Positions 1-9,214 are shown, numbered from the stretch's first letter. The stretch: 64,000 nucleotides of DNA from Nitrosopumilus oxyclinae (GCF_013407165.1 NZ_CP026994.1:248001-312000); one strand, 5' to 3'. The notes: generated from the letters alone by a model not told the origin. A program made the numbers and translations.

Positions 1-356
1 CAACAATTCTTGGAGGAACCCCTGTTGATTTCAATGATGTTTTAATAGGATTTGATAAATACGACATTATTTTTGTTGCAACAACTTGTGATTATTTCTT
101 AATTACATATGATCGAATTCGATTAGTTATGGAAGAAAAGAAAAAAGGTACGCTCATTTTAGATTTATCAGAACCACGAACTGTTGATGAGGGAATTACA
201 GCACTACCTGGAATCAAATTATTGTTCCGAGATCAAATAGCAGAACTTTATGAAGAAAGCGTAAAAGCTAGAGTGGGTATTGTTCCTGCAGTAGAGAAAA
301 TCATAGAAAAAGAACTACCTGTTTTATCTGCTAGAATGAAAAGATTGGACGCTTAA
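1..356 (+). CDS. hemA: Glutamyl-tRNA reductase, C-terminal part (cut by window edge)
   Basis: Reads in frame from base 3. HemA reduces the glutamate on tRNA-Glu to glutamate-1-semialdehyde, the first committed step of tetrapyrrole synthesis (heme, cobalamin). The visible part holds the end of the NADPH-binding domain (IIFVATTC, then LILDLSEPRTVDEG and LPGIKL) and the start of the long spine helix (ARVGIVPAVEKIIEKEL). The frame stops soon after that helix begins, about 80-90 residues earlier than bacterial or Methanopyrus enzymes I recall, so most of the C-terminal dimerisation helices appear absent. The next gene converges and ends 5 nt away, which leaves no room for a frameshifted remainder. 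Confidence 0.85.
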   Translation, partial: TILGGTPVDFNDVLIGFDKYDIIFVATTCDYFLITYDRIRLVMEEKKKGTLILDLSEPRTVDEGITALPGIKLLFRDQIAELYEESVKARVGIVPAVEKIIEKELPVLSARMKRLDA

Positions 357-361
357 ATCTT

Positions 362-529
362 CTATATTCCTTGTTTTCTTAAGAGGAATTGCATAACTGC
401 TTCTTTAGAATAATCTATTCCATGCTCTTCATCTGTGTGTTTTCTAAATTCGTCAATAACTGACTCTGTTTCTCCCTCAGATACAAAATCACACTCAAAC
501 CCATAATCATTACACTTGAGTTTTGTCAT
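362..529 (-). CDS. DUF1059 family small protein
   Basis: A 55-aa protein starting MTKLKCNDYGFECDF, which matches the usual opening of the DUF1059 family (short acidic proteins of unknown function with Cys-x5-Cys near the start and a C-terminal EEHGI-like helix, here EEHGIDYSKE). An upstream in-frame ATG at 550 would add seven residues; I prefer 529 because family members begin just before the KLKC motif. It converges on hemA with a 5-nt gap. No function can be given beyond the family. Confidence 0.75.
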   Translation of the reverse strand: MTKLKCNDYGFECDFVSEGETESVIDEFRKHTDEEHGIDYSKEAVMQFLLRKQGI

Positions 530-633
530 ATCTTTGTGAAAAATTATCAATATAAAAATCCACAGGTAAGTTATTTGAAATGAGTTACATCAGAAATCTC
601 TAAGAGAAAAATTGACTAAAATTAATTGAATTT

Positions 634-1476
634 CTATCCGTATGATTCGAACTTGATACCAAAGCTTCCATCTGGTTTCTTTTCATGCTCAGTAACAAAT
701 CCTTTTGGACCTAGGTGTTCAATTACCCCATCAATTGTTCCTTGATACCCACAAATGTAGATGATGGTATTATCTGGCGTTAATTCTTCTCCTACCATTT
801 CTTCAACAGGTGATAATCCTGATTTTTTATCCGGCTTGAAGAATGATTCAACTCTGCCTACATGACCATTCCAAGATCTATTGAAAAATTCTTTTGGTCT
901 ACTAATTGCTGCTCTATATCGAAAATTCCATTTATCCCTACCTTTTTTCTCACTTTCTAATTCTAAATCTGTTAATAGTCGTTTGTAGCTTAACTCATCG
1001 ACATAACTTGCCCCATGAAGAATAACTACTTCTCGTTTATCATTGGTATCGTGAAAATGCTTTGCAAATGCAATGAATGGTGCTAAACCTGTGCCTCCAC
1101 CTACACAAATTATTCTTCTGTTATCTTTTTGTCCGTTAGGTAACTTGTCACTAATTTGCAATGCAGCTCCAGTTGGATCTCCGAGAGATACTTCATCACC
1201 AACACTTAGATAAAATAATTCAGTAGTTACACGACCTGGAAGTGGTTTTCTTACCCATCTAATTACAAATTCAAAATAATCTCTATTTTCTGCATGTGAT
1301 GCAATAGAATATGCTCTTCTGACAACTTTTTTTTCTGCAGGAATTGGAAGACCTATCGTCAAAAATTGACCTGTCTTGTATTCTGGCATTCCTTTTTCTG
1401 GAACTAATCTGATAATTACCAGATCTTCTTTAAGTAACTCCCTATAGACGACTTTTGCTTTCATCTCAGTTACCAT
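634..1476 (-). CDS. Ferredoxin/flavodoxin-NADP+ reductase family flavoprotein
   Basis: A 280-aa FAD- and NAD(P)H-binding oxidoreductase of the FNR superfamily. The FAD-binding motif RAYSIAS lies at residues 54-60, the pyridine-nucleotide loop GGGTGLAPF at about 126-134, and a C-terminal YICGYQG motif follows, as in bacterial Fpr-type ferredoxin-NADP+ reductases. Such enzymes exchange electrons between NADPH and ferredoxin in the cytoplasm. Ferredoxin matters here because the complex I in this window lacks an NADH module, but a link is inference. The first Met may be residue 1 or residue 5 (MKAKVV). Confidence 0.8.
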   Translation of the reverse strand: MVTEMKAKVVYRELLKEDLVIIRLVPEKGMPEYKTGQFLTIGLPIPAEKKVVRRAYSIASHAENRDYFEFVIRWVRKPLPGRVTTELFYLSVGDEVSLGDPTGAALQISDKLPNGQKDNRRIICVGGGTGLAPFIAFAKHFHDTNDKREVVILHGASYVDELSYKRLLTDLELESEKKGRDKWNFRYRAAISRPKEFFNRSWNGHVGRVESFFKPDKKSGLSPVEEMVGEELTPDNTIIYICGYQGTIDGVIEHLGPKGFVTEHEKKPDGSFGIKFESYG

Positions 1477-1608
1477 ACAAGAAGTTTTTTCCTGACTTTG
1501 GTTAAATATATTTCTCTTAGTATCTAACTTGTGAGATCTATTAGAAACCCAGAAATGTCAATAATTTATCAAACTGTTCATGATTTTTCAATTTTTTATT
1601 CTAAAAAT

Positions 1609-2409
1609 TTAACTATTGATTTGTGACATTATTTCATCAAGAATTTCTTGATTTGCAGCAGCAATGAAAGAAACTCTTGTTTCATAACTTAGATCTGTAT
1701 CAAGTGGATTCAAATTTGCATCTAGTAACATTCCTCCTGCCTCTTTAACAATTACATATCCTGCTGCAATATCTTGAATTCTAATTTTATTTCTTAAATC
1801 AATAAAAATATCCATTAGTCCTCTTGCAAACATTGCCATTTCAAGTGCATTTGCACCAAAATGTCTAGTATGATTATAATTTTCAAAAATTGGATGTAAT
1901 TTATTCATTAATTCAATTGATGAGCCTGATGTGTTAATTCCAACTATTTTGTAGATTGGATCTTTTTTATGAACTTTAATTTGTTTATTGTTATAAAATG
2001 CACCTTTATTTTTAGATGCCCAATACATTTCACCGTTTGAAAGATTTGTAATAACACCATCTGTAATTGAACTAAGCTTATTTTCTGTTGCAAATGCTAA
2101 TGAACTACAGAAAAAAGGAACGCCTCTCACTGCATTTGCAGAACCATCTATTGCATCCATGATGACAAATCCTTTTGGATTTTTAGATAATTCAACTCGT
2201 CCACATTCTTCACCTAATACTATACACTCGAAGTTAATTTCTTTTAGATAATCTAAAACAGTTTTTTCAGCAACAATGTCAATGTTTCTTGAAATATCTC
2301 CACCTGCTCCTACACCAAAATCCCCTGCAGCATCATTTGTCCCTGCAAGATCTTTCACATTTTTATAAATTCGGTTTGAAGCTTCACGAAGAATTTCTAA
2401 TACTTCCAT
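1609..2409 (-). CDS. Inositol monophosphatase / archaeal FBPase-IV family phosphatase
   Basis: A 266-aa Mg-dependent sugar phosphatase. The metal-binding signature is intact: GEEC with Glu near residue 67-68, the DAIDGSANA block at 85-93 (D85, D88), and a C-terminal QDIAAGYVIVKEAGG block in which the usual Trp before Asp is Ile-Gln. Archaeal members often act on both inositol-1-phosphate and fructose-1,6-bisphosphate; the sequence does not tell which. It is divergent from the next gene, with 83 bp between start codons. Confidence 0.85.
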   Translation of the reverse strand: MEVLEILREASNRIYKNVKDLAGTNDAAGDFGVGAGGDISRNIDIVAEKTVLDYLKEINFECIVLGEECGRVELSKNPKGFVIMDAIDGSANAVRGVPFFCSSLAFATENKLSSITDGVITNLSNGEMYWASKNKGAFYNNKQIKVHKKDPIYKIVGINTSGSSIELMNKLHPIFENYNHTRHFGANALEMAMFARGLMDIFIDLRNKIRIQDIAAGYVIVKEAGGMLLDANLNPLDTDLSYETRVSFIAAANQEILDEIMSQINS

Positions 2410-2463
2410 GTTGGCAATCTAGTCGCTCGTAATTTAAGTGAAGAAAAAATTTAGTTTGAAAGC

Positions 2464-2471
2464 ATAAATAA
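2464..2471 (+). promoter_or_regulatory. Predicted TATA box for the 2493 gene
   Basis: CATAAATAAC lies with its centre about 26 nt before the GTG at 2493. This is the spacing seen at the tRNA genes of this window, so the transcript probably begins close to the start codon (leaderless), which supports the GTG. Confidence 0.45.
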
Positions 2472-2492
2472 CAATAAAAAAGCTTAACGTTT

Positions 2493-3608
2493 GTGAGCGG
2501 CAAAGATCAATCTGTAATTAGTAAAGAATCTTTGATGAGTACTAAACCTGGAAAGCAGATTATAAAACAAGCTTTGTTCAAGTCTAAAGGTTACAAATTA
2601 TTTAACAAATACAAAGAAGAAACTGAAAATCAATTCCCAAACTTTGCAGAAAGATTTGCTAAAGGATTATTACATGAGATACAATCTGACACAAATCCAA
2701 ATGCCACACAACAGGCATTTGGAAATGAAGTAGGTTCTACTGAAATTATACTAAATGCATCTGAAATTGAGCCTATTAAGTCAAAATTAGATAGTATTGA
2801 AGTAATGCAAGATAGAGTCAATCGAATTTTAAATTCAAATTTTGTAAAAATGACTTTCCCTGTTTTTAATGGATTATTTGATGCAGCAGCAGAATATTCT
2901 GGAAGAGAAGATTCTAAATTAAAACAAGATATGGTTGAAGGGCATATTCTTGCAATTGATCTAAGTGAACCTATGGATAGAATCGTAGACAAAGATGAAG
3001 ATTTAGAATTTCTTGATGATTACAAACTAATGAATCCATATATTTTGAAATTGGCTAGGGATAAAATTTCAAAAGGTGGTGAACAAGTTTTAAAAGAATT
3101 TGAGGCAGGTTTTGAAGATGCAAGAATTGGACAATATTTAGATGAAAAATTAAAATCAAAACCGACTGAAATTACTGAAGAAGAGATGACTCTATCTTAC
3201 AAAAAATATCGTGCAGTTATGGGAACTGCTGGAAGAAACATGGCTTTAGCAGAAAGACCACTGGGAGAAATTTTCTATTTAGGTATGGCAAGAGCTGCTG
3301 AAGGTGTTGGATGTGGAAATGAAATTGAAGATTCAATTAAGAATGGGTTTGTAAAAATACCTTCATGGCCACTTTACTATTCATTATTGGCAAATGATGT
3401 AAAGAAAGGATTTGAAGTTACTTTAGAAAAAAGTAATCTGTATTTACAAGATGCAAGACTTACACTTGAATTACTACCTGATAATTTCTCTCATAAAGAA
3501 TTTTTAGAATTCTTATTTTTGACAGTTGAACACTACAATCAATATTGGTATAATAAATTACAAAAGGCTAACAAATGGTCAGAGTATCAATCTAAACTTC
3601 CCAAGTGA
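2493..3608 (+). CDS. Uncharacterised protein coupled to RfcL
   Basis: A 371-aa soluble, helix-rich, acidic protein beginning with GTG. I do not recognise the family. Visible features are a charged N-terminus, no signal peptide, no membrane segment, no nucleotide-binding loop, and a conserved-looking centre with YRAVMGTAGRNMALAERP and GMARAAEGVGCG. Its stop codon overlaps the earliest possible start of the clamp-loader large subunit gene, so the two are probably co-transcribed and translationally coupled. That context hints at DNA replication or repair, but this is inference only. Confidence 0.75.
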   Translation: MSGKDQSVISKESLMSTKPGKQIIKQALFKSKGYKLFNKYKEETENQFPNFAERFAKGLLHEIQSDTNPNATQQAFGNEVGSTEIILNASEIEPIKSKLDSIEVMQDRVNRILNSNFVKMTFPVFNGLFDAAAEYSGREDSKLKQDMVEGHILAIDLSEPMDRIVDKDEDLEFLDDYKLMNPYILKLARDKISKGGEQVLKEFEAGFEDARIGQYLDEKLKSKPTEITEEEMTLSYKKYRAVMGTAGRNMALAERPLGEIFYLGMARAAEGVGCGNEIEDSIKNGFVKIPSWPLYYSLLANDVKKGFEVTLEKSNLYLQDARLTLELLPDNFSHKEFLEFLFLTVEHYNQYWYNKLQKANKWSEYQSKLPK

Positions 3609-3616
3609 TTACATTG

Positions 3617-4774
3617 ATGTGGTCTGAAAAATACCGACCTCAGATAATTTCTGATATGGTTGGAAATGAAGAAGCCCGGGCAGCAATAACTGAATGGTTT
3701 GTAAAATGGAAAAAAGGCACAAAGCCATTACTTTTAGTTGGTCCTCCTGGAATTGGAAAAACTACCATTGCATATCTTGTTGCTAAACAATTCGGTTATG
3801 ATATGATTGGACTTAATGCCAGTGATGTTAGAAGTAAATCAAGAATAAATGAAATTCTCATGCCTGTTTTAGGAAATGTGAGTGTTTTGGGAACTCCGAT
3901 GATTTTTGTGGATGAAGTAGATGGTATTCATGGTAGAAGTGATTATGGTGGAGCATCTGCACTAGTTGATATTTTAAAAGAACCTACGGTCCCAATTGTT
4001 CTTGCTGCAAACAGTGATGATTCTGATAAAATGAAAAGTATCAAAAAAGTTGTAAAAACAATTCAATTTAAAAAAATTCCTCCTCGATTATTGAGAGTGT
4101 ATCTTGAAAATATTTTGAAAAAACAAAGTGCAAAACTTAGTCCTGGTTCATTAATCAAAGTGATTGATAAATCTAAAGGTGATGTTCGTTCAATGATTAA
4201 TCTTACACAGTCTTTAGTAACTGGATTCAATCCTCAAACTGATCAATCTTTTGAAAGTGTTAATGTGGAAGATGGGGTAAATGCTTTCTTTAAAGCAAAT
4301 TCAATTGAAGAAGCTCGTAGTGTTCTTTATTCTATGCAAATTGATCCACGGGAAAAAATTAATGCATTCTATTCTAGTATTATTACTAGTGAATTAGATT
4401 CCAAAACTCTTGCAAAATATTTAGAAATAATATCTACTGCAGATATGCTTTTTGGAAGAATAATGAAAACTCAAAATTGGAGATTACTTAGATATCTGAA
4501 TGATACTTTGATTAAATTATATCAAAATGATGATAGAATAAGATATTCTAAATACAATTTATCGTGGCCTTTACTAAATAGAATTCGTTGGGATGGTGCA
4601 AAAATAAAGTCACTATCAAATGTTATGGCAAGAAAATTACATTTATCTTCTAGTTCTTTTGTAACTTTATGTTTGCCATATGTTTTATTTTGTATCAAAA
4701 ATAAAACTCTAGAATTGGAATTGGAAGAAACATTTGGAGATATTATTGAAAAGGAGATTGAACTAATAAAATGA
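3617..4774 (+). CDS. rfcL: Replication factor C large subunit (clamp loader)
   Basis: An AAA+ ATPase of about 385 aa that with RfcS opens the PCNA clamp on DNA. It opens MWSEKYRP, as family members do; Walker A is GPPGIGKTT, Walker B is IFVDEVDG, and a sensor-1 region (LAANSDD) follows. I chose ATG 3617 because it gives the family N-terminus; an in-frame GTG at 3605 overlaps the upstream stop. It is somewhat short for archaeal RfcL (often 400-500 aa) and lacks an obvious C-terminal PCNA-interacting tail. Confidence 0.93.
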   Translation: MWSEKYRPQIISDMVGNEEARAAITEWFVKWKKGTKPLLLVGPPGIGKTTIAYLVAKQFGYDMIGLNASDVRSKSRINEILMPVLGNVSVLGTPMIFVDEVDGIHGRSDYGGASALVDILKEPTVPIVLAANSDDSDKMKSIKKVVKTIQFKKIPPRLLRVYLENILKKQSAKLSPGSLIKVIDKSKGDVRSMINLTQSLVTGFNPQTDQSFESVNVEDGVNAFFKANSIEEARSVLYSMQIDPREKINAFYSSIITSELDSKTLAKYLEIISTADMLFGRIMKTQNWRLLRYLNDTLIKLYQNDDRIRYSKYNLSWPLLNRIRWDGAKIKSLSNVMARKLHLSSSSFVTLCLPYVLFCIKNKTLELELEETFGDIIEKEIELIK

Positions 4775-5082
4775 GTTGGAGAAAAATCCCCATGAAATTT
4801 CCTGGAACTTGTATCGTTTGTAATGAAAAAATCCCTGTCAATGAAATTGGGTTATGGGCAAAAGGCTTGGGTGTTAAACATGAAAAATGTGCCCAAACTA
4901 ACGAATTACAATGTATAGTATGTGGGGGACCAGCTGGTTGTTCTCAATGTGAATTCCAAGAAATTTGTGATTTACCAAATGTCTCTCAATTGTGCATATG
5001 TAAGAAATGTAGTGAAGAAAAAGATGCTTTTAGCTCTTATCAAAAATCGGTAAACAAGAAATTTTTACTTCTAAACTCCTGA
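4771..5082 (+). CDS. Cys-rich putative zinc-binding protein
   Basis: A 103-aa protein with many Cys pairs: CIVC at about 14-17, a KHEKC pair, CIVCGGPAGCSQC around 48-60, and a CICKKC motif towards the C-terminus. This spacing suggests two or three treble-clef or ribbon zinc sites. It overlaps the end of rfcL by 4 nt and is probably the third gene of that operon. I know of no assigned function; a role with DNA or in a replication complex is inferred from position alone. Confidence 0.7.
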   Translation: MSWRKIPMKFPGTCIVCNEKIPVNEIGLWAKGLGVKHEKCAQTNELQCIVCGGPAGCSQCEFQEICDLPNVSQLCICKKCSEEKDAFSSYQKSVNKKFLLLNS

Positions 5083-5150
5083 AACTCTAAAAAAAACAAT
5101 GATCTTTGAATTTTTGTAAAAATTCTATATCTAAATTATCTCAAATTAAA

Positions 5151-5158
5151 TTAATATA
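5151..5158 (+). promoter_or_regulatory. Predicted TATA box of the acyl-CoA carboxylase operon
   Basis: TTAATATA in an A+T-rich stretch lies about 30 nt before the GTG at 5184. The 101-bp gap from the previous gene holds nothing else I can identify. Confidence 0.4.
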
Positions 5159-5183
5159 GGAAACCTTCATGCTTTAGAATACT

Positions 5184-6731
5184 GTGCATTCTGAAAAGAT
5201 TGAAGAATACTCTAAAAAGAATAATGCAGCATCACAAGGCGGAGGCCAAGATCGAATCAAGGCTCAACATGACAAGGGCAAATTAACTGCTCGTGAAAGA
5301 ATTAATCTCTTACTTGATGAAGGTACTTTTACTGAAATTGATCCATTAACCACACATCATTATCACGAATATGATATGCAGAAAAAGAAATTCTTCACTG
5401 ATGGTGTTGTTGGAGGTTATGGAAATGTACATGGAAGACAAATCTTTGTTTTTGCATATGATTTCACTGTACTTGGTGGAACACTTAGTCAGATGGGAGC
5501 TAAAAAAATCTGTAAACTAATGGATCATGCTGTTCAAACAGGTTGTCCAATAATTGGTATTATGGATTCTGGTGGAGCCAGAATTCAAGAAGGAATAATG
5601 AGTCTTGATGGATTTGCAGATATCTTTTATCATAATCAACTAGCTTCAGGAGTAATTCCACAAATTACTGCAAGTATTGGTCCATCTGCAGGTGGTTCTG
5701 TATATTCTCCAGCAATGACTGACTTTGTAATTATGGTTGAAAAAGTAGGAACAATGTTTGTTACAGGTCCAGATGTTGTCAAGACTGTATTAGGTGAGGA
5801 AATTTCATTTGATGATCTTGGCGGTGCAATGACTCATGGTTCAAAAAGTGGTGTTGCACATTTTGTAGCACAAAATGAATACGAGTGCATGGATTATATC
5901 AAAAAACTAATTTCATATTTACCTCAAAATAATACTGAAGCACCACCAAAAATTGAAACAGATGATGATCCAAATAGAATGGATCATAATTTGATCAATA
6001 TCATTCCGGAAAATCCTTTACAACCATATGATATGAAAGAAATCATTAACTCGATTGTTGACAATCATGAGTTCTTTGAAGTACATGAATTATTTGCTGC
6101 AAATATTGTAGTTGGTTTTGGACGAATGAATGGTAAGACTGTTGGTATTGTTGCAAATCAACCTATTGTTCTTGCAGGTGCACTTGACATTGATTCATCA
6201 AATAAAGCAGCACGTTTCATTCGATTTTGTGATTCCTTCAATGTTCCAATCATTACTTTAGTGGACACTCCTGGATACATGCCAGGTTCTAATCAAGAAC
6301 ATAATGGTATCATCCGACATGGTAGCAAGTTACTTTATGCATACTGTGAAGCAACTGTTCCAAGAATTACTTTAGTTATTGGAAAGGCATATGGTGGTGC
6401 ATACATTGCAATGGGAAGTAAAAATCTTAGAACTGACATTAATTATGCATGGCCTACTGCTAGATGCGCTGTTTTGGGTGGAGAGGCTGCTGTAAAAATA
6501 ATGTATAGAAAAGATCTTTCTGAGGCTGAAGATGCTGAGGCACTAAAAAAACAATTAATTGATGAATTTGCAGAAAAATTTGAAAATCCATATGTTGCAG
6601 CATCTCATGGAACTGTAGATAATGTAATTGATCCTGCTGAAACAAGGCCTATGTTGATTAAAGCACTTGAAATGTTAGAAAATAAAAGAGTAAAACAATT
6701 ACCAAGAAAACATGGGAATATTAATTTGTGA
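5184..6731 (+). CDS. pccB: Acetyl-/propionyl-CoA carboxylase, carboxyltransferase subunit
   Basis: A 515-aa carboxyltransferase of the PccB/AccD5 family, with two crotonase-like halves. Family blocks are clear: KLTARERINLLLD near residue 32, the GGSVYSPA block after IGPSAG in the first half, and DTPGYMPGSNQE followed by KAYGGAYIAMGS in the second. It moves a carboxyl group from biotin to acetyl-CoA or propionyl-CoA. In thaumarchaea this enzyme is the bifunctional carboxylase of the 3-hydroxypropionate/4-hydroxybutyrate cycle. It starts at GTG and is followed after 6 nt by the biotin carboxylase gene. Confidence 0.95.
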   Translation: MHSEKIEEYSKKNNAASQGGGQDRIKAQHDKGKLTARERINLLLDEGTFTEIDPLTTHHYHEYDMQKKKFFTDGVVGGYGNVHGRQIFVFAYDFTVLGGTLSQMGAKKICKLMDHAVQTGCPIIGIMDSGGARIQEGIMSLDGFADIFYHNQLASGVIPQITASIGPSAGGSVYSPAMTDFVIMVEKVGTMFVTGPDVVKTVLGEEISFDDLGGAMTHGSKSGVAHFVAQNEYECMDYIKKLISYLPQNNTEAPPKIETDDDPNRMDHNLINIIPENPLQPYDMKEIINSIVDNHEFFEVHELFAANIVVGFGRMNGKTVGIVANQPIVLAGALDIDSSNKAARFIRFCDSFNVPIITLVDTPGYMPGSNQEHNGIIRHGSKLLYAYCEATVPRITLVIGKAYGGAYIAMGSKNLRTDINYAWPTARCAVLGGEAAVKIMYRKDLSEAEDAEALKKQLIDEFAEKFENPYVAASHGTVDNVIDPAETRPMLIKALEMLENKRVKQLPRKHGNINL

Positions 6732-6737
6732 TTAGAT

Positions 6738-8225
6738 ATGATTGAAAAAGTACTTATCGCAAACAGAGGAGAAATAGCTTTACGTGTAATTAGAACATGT
6801 AAGAGACTGGGAATTAAGACTGTTGCAGTTTATTCTGATGAAGATTATGACTCTTTACATGTGAAACAAGCAACTGAGGCTTATCATATTGGAGAAGCAT
6901 CTCCTGCAAAATCTTATCTCAATCAAGAAAAAATCCTTGAAGTTATTTTGTCTTCAGGAGCTGATGCAATTCATCCGGGATATGGATTTCTTTCTGAAAA
7001 TTCTGATTTTGCAACTACTTGTGAAAAAAATAACATAAACTTTATTGGACCATCAGGAAAATCCATGGATCTTTGTGGTGATAAAATGCAATGCAAAGCT
7101 GCAATGCTTAAAGCCAAAGTACCAACAGTTCCTGGAAGTCCAGGACTTGTAAAAGATGTAGAAGAGGCATTGAAAATTGCAAATGATATTGATTATCCTG
7201 TAATGTTGAAATCAGTTTATGGTGGTGGAGGTCGTGGAATTAGAATTGTTACAAATGACAACGAATTACGTGAAGGTTTTGAAACTGTTACAAGTGAATC
7301 TATTTCTGCTGTAGGAAAATCTGCTATAATTGTTGAAAAATTCCTCGAAAAAACAAGACACATTGAATATCAAATGTGTAGAGACAAACATGGTAATGCT
7401 GTTCATATTTTTGAAAGAGAGTGTTCAATTCAGAGAAGAAACCAAAAACTAATTGAACAAACACCTTCTCCTGTAGTTGATCAAGAAACACGAGATAGAG
7501 TAGGTGAATTAGTTGTAAAAGCCTCAGAAGCAGTTGATTATACTAATTTAGGAACTGCTGAATTCTTAAGAGCAGATAATGGCGAATTTTACTTTATTGA
7601 AATTAATGCTAGGTTGCAAGTAGAACATCCTATTTCTGAGATGGTTTCTGGATTGGATTTTGTTAAACTTCAAATAGATATTGCAAATGGTGAACCACTA
7701 CCATTCAAACAAAAAGATCTCAAAATGAATGGTTATGCAATTGAATGTAGAATTAATGCTGAAGACACATTCTTGGACTTTGCTCCTTCAACAGGACCAG
7801 TCCCAGATGTAACAATTCCATCTGGACCTAGTGTGAGATGTGATACTTATTTGTATCCTGGATGTACAGTATCTCCATTTTATGACTCTCTTATGGCTAA
7901 ACTTTGTACATGGGGACAAACTTTTGATGAATCAAGAACTCGTATGCTTACGGCTCTAAATGATTTTTACATCCAAGGTGTAGAAACATCTATCCCTCTT
8001 TACAAGACAATTTTGAATTCAGAAGAATACAAAAAAGGTGATCTATCTACTGACTTTTTGAAACGTTATGGTATGATTGATAAATTAACTGAAGATCTAA
8101 AGAAAGAAAAAGTTGAGAAGAGTGAAGCTGCTATTGCTGCAGCAATTGTTCATTCTGAATTCTTTAAAAGTAGAATACAAAAAAACTCTTCTTCTAGTTC
8201 AAACTGGAAATACAAGTTGGATTGA
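6738..8225 (+). CDS. accC: Acyl-CoA carboxylase, biotin carboxylase subunit
   Basis: A 495-aa ATP-grasp enzyme that uses ATP and bicarbonate to carboxylate biotin on the carrier protein. It opens EKVLIANRGEIALRVIRT and carries HPGYGFLSEN, the glycine-rich ATP loop KSVYGGGGRGIRI, the RECSIQRRNQK catalytic strand and EINARLQVEHP. The C-terminus carries an extra 50 charged, Ala- and Ser-rich residues beyond the usual core. It is the middle gene of a three-gene operon, which ends with the carrier at 8232. Confidence 0.95.
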   Translation: MIEKVLIANRGEIALRVIRTCKRLGIKTVAVYSDEDYDSLHVKQATEAYHIGEASPAKSYLNQEKILEVILSSGADAIHPGYGFLSENSDFATTCEKNNINFIGPSGKSMDLCGDKMQCKAAMLKAKVPTVPGSPGLVKDVEEALKIANDIDYPVMLKSVYGGGGRGIRIVTNDNELREGFETVTSESISAVGKSAIIVEKFLEKTRHIEYQMCRDKHGNAVHIFERECSIQRRNQKLIEQTPSPVVDQETRDRVGELVVKASEAVDYTNLGTAEFLRADNGEFYFIEINARLQVEHPISEMVSGLDFVKLQIDIANGEPLPFKQKDLKMNGYAIECRINAEDTFLDFAPSTGPVPDVTIPSGPSVRCDTYLYPGCTVSPFYDSLMAKLCTWGQTFDESRTRMLTALNDFYIQGVETSIPLYKTILNSEEYKKGDLSTDFLKRYGMIDKLTEDLKKEKVEKSEAAIAAAIVHSEFFKSRIQKNSSSSSNWKYKLD

Positions 8226-8231
8226 TGATAA

Positions 8232-8744
8232 ATGGATTATAAAATTACAGACATTGAAAAATCATTTGAAGGAAAGATTGTTGAAAATCTTGGTAATAAT
8301 GACTATGTGATTAAAATTAATGATGATGAACATAAATTAAAAATTATTAATATGAATTCATCTGGAATTGAATTCATTCTAGATCAAAAATATCACAAGG
8401 CCAAATATTTAGAACAATCAACTAACGAAATGAATATTGTTGTTGATAATATCCCAATTGTAATTAATCGACACACTCACTTTGATGAAGTAGTTTACAA
8501 ACACTCTGGTGGTGCAGGTGCAGGTAATGAACAATTGGCTTTGAAGAGTCAAATTCCAGGCAAAGTTGTATCTATTGCAATTGCAGAAGGAGATTCTGTA
8601 AAGAAGGGAGATGTCGTTTGTACTTTAGAATCAATGAAAATGCAAGTTTCTGTCAAAGCACACAAAGATGGAGTTGTAAAAGCAATTAAAGTTAAAGAAG
8701 CTGCAACTGTTGCTAAAGGCGATGTTGTTGCAGAAATAGAATAG
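8232..8744 (+). CDS. accB: Acyl-CoA carboxylase, biotin carboxyl carrier protein
   Basis: A 170-aa protein with a C-terminal biotinyl domain. The ESMKMQ motif places the biotinylated lysine at K136. The N-terminal 90 residues resemble the extra domain seen in archaeal and actinobacterial carriers. With the two upstream genes it forms a complete biotin-dependent acyl-CoA carboxylase. A T-rich stretch after the stop separates it from the convergent peroxiredoxin by only 5 nt. Confidence 0.93.
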   Translation: MDYKITDIEKSFEGKIVENLGNNDYVIKINDDEHKLKIINMNSSGIEFILDQKYHKAKYLEQSTNEMNIVVDNIPIVINRHTHFDEVVYKHSGGAGAGNEQLALKSQIPGKVVSIAIAEGDSVKKGDVVCTLESMKMQVSVKAHKDGVVKAIKVKEAATVAKGDVVAEIE

Positions 8745-8749
8745 ATTTT

Positions 8750-9214
8750 TTATTTTAAGAAATTTTTAATTTCTTCATAGTTTGGTTCTTTTAATGGATC
8801 TTCTGAAACCCATTTGTAACCAATTTTTCCATCTTCATTGATAATGAAAACTGAACGCTTTGCAGCATTGTAATCTTTAATGTGAAGTAAATCAGGCATC
8901 AAAATATCGTAATCTCGAATTGTTTTACTGGTATAATCTGCTAATAATGGAAAGTTAAAGTTGTTTTTTTCTGCAAAAGCCTTGTTTGCAAATGGACCGT
9001 CATTACTAATTGCTATGACTTTAGCTCCTAAATTTGAAATTTCTTTCCAAGAATCTCTAAATGAACAAAGTTCAACTTCACATACAGGAGAACTTGCTGC
9101 AACTATGAATGATAATACTATTTTTCCGCCTTTAAATTCATCCAAATTCCTCATTTTTAATTCGGTGTCTGCAAGTTCAAAACCTGGAGCGATGTCTCCT
9201 ACATTTAATGTCAT
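8750..9214 (-). CDS. Peroxiredoxin (AhpC/TSA family)
   Basis: A 154-aa thioredoxin-fold peroxidase that reduces hydrogen peroxide or organic peroxides. The peroxidatic cysteine is in SSPVCEVELCSFRDSW at about residues 41-56, with a second Cys five residues on, as in archaeal and Bcp-like peroxiredoxins. The later NEDGKIGYKW strand fits the fold. The usual Pro-x3-Thr before the active Cys is replaced by an Ala-Ser-Ser-Pro context, so the exact subclass is unsure. Confidence 0.85.
   Translation of the reverse strand: MTLNVGDIAPGFELADTELKMRNLDEFKGGKIVLSFIVAASSPVCEVELCSFRDSWKEISNLGAKVIAISNDGPFANKAFAEKNNFNFPLLADYTSKTIRDYDILMPDLLHIKDYNAAKRSVFIINEDGKIGYKWVSEDPLKEPNYEEIKNFLK

Noticed and set aside
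357-361. Frameshift that cut hemA
   Set aside because: The following bases have no continuing HemA-like frame and belong to the end of the convergent DUF1059 gene.
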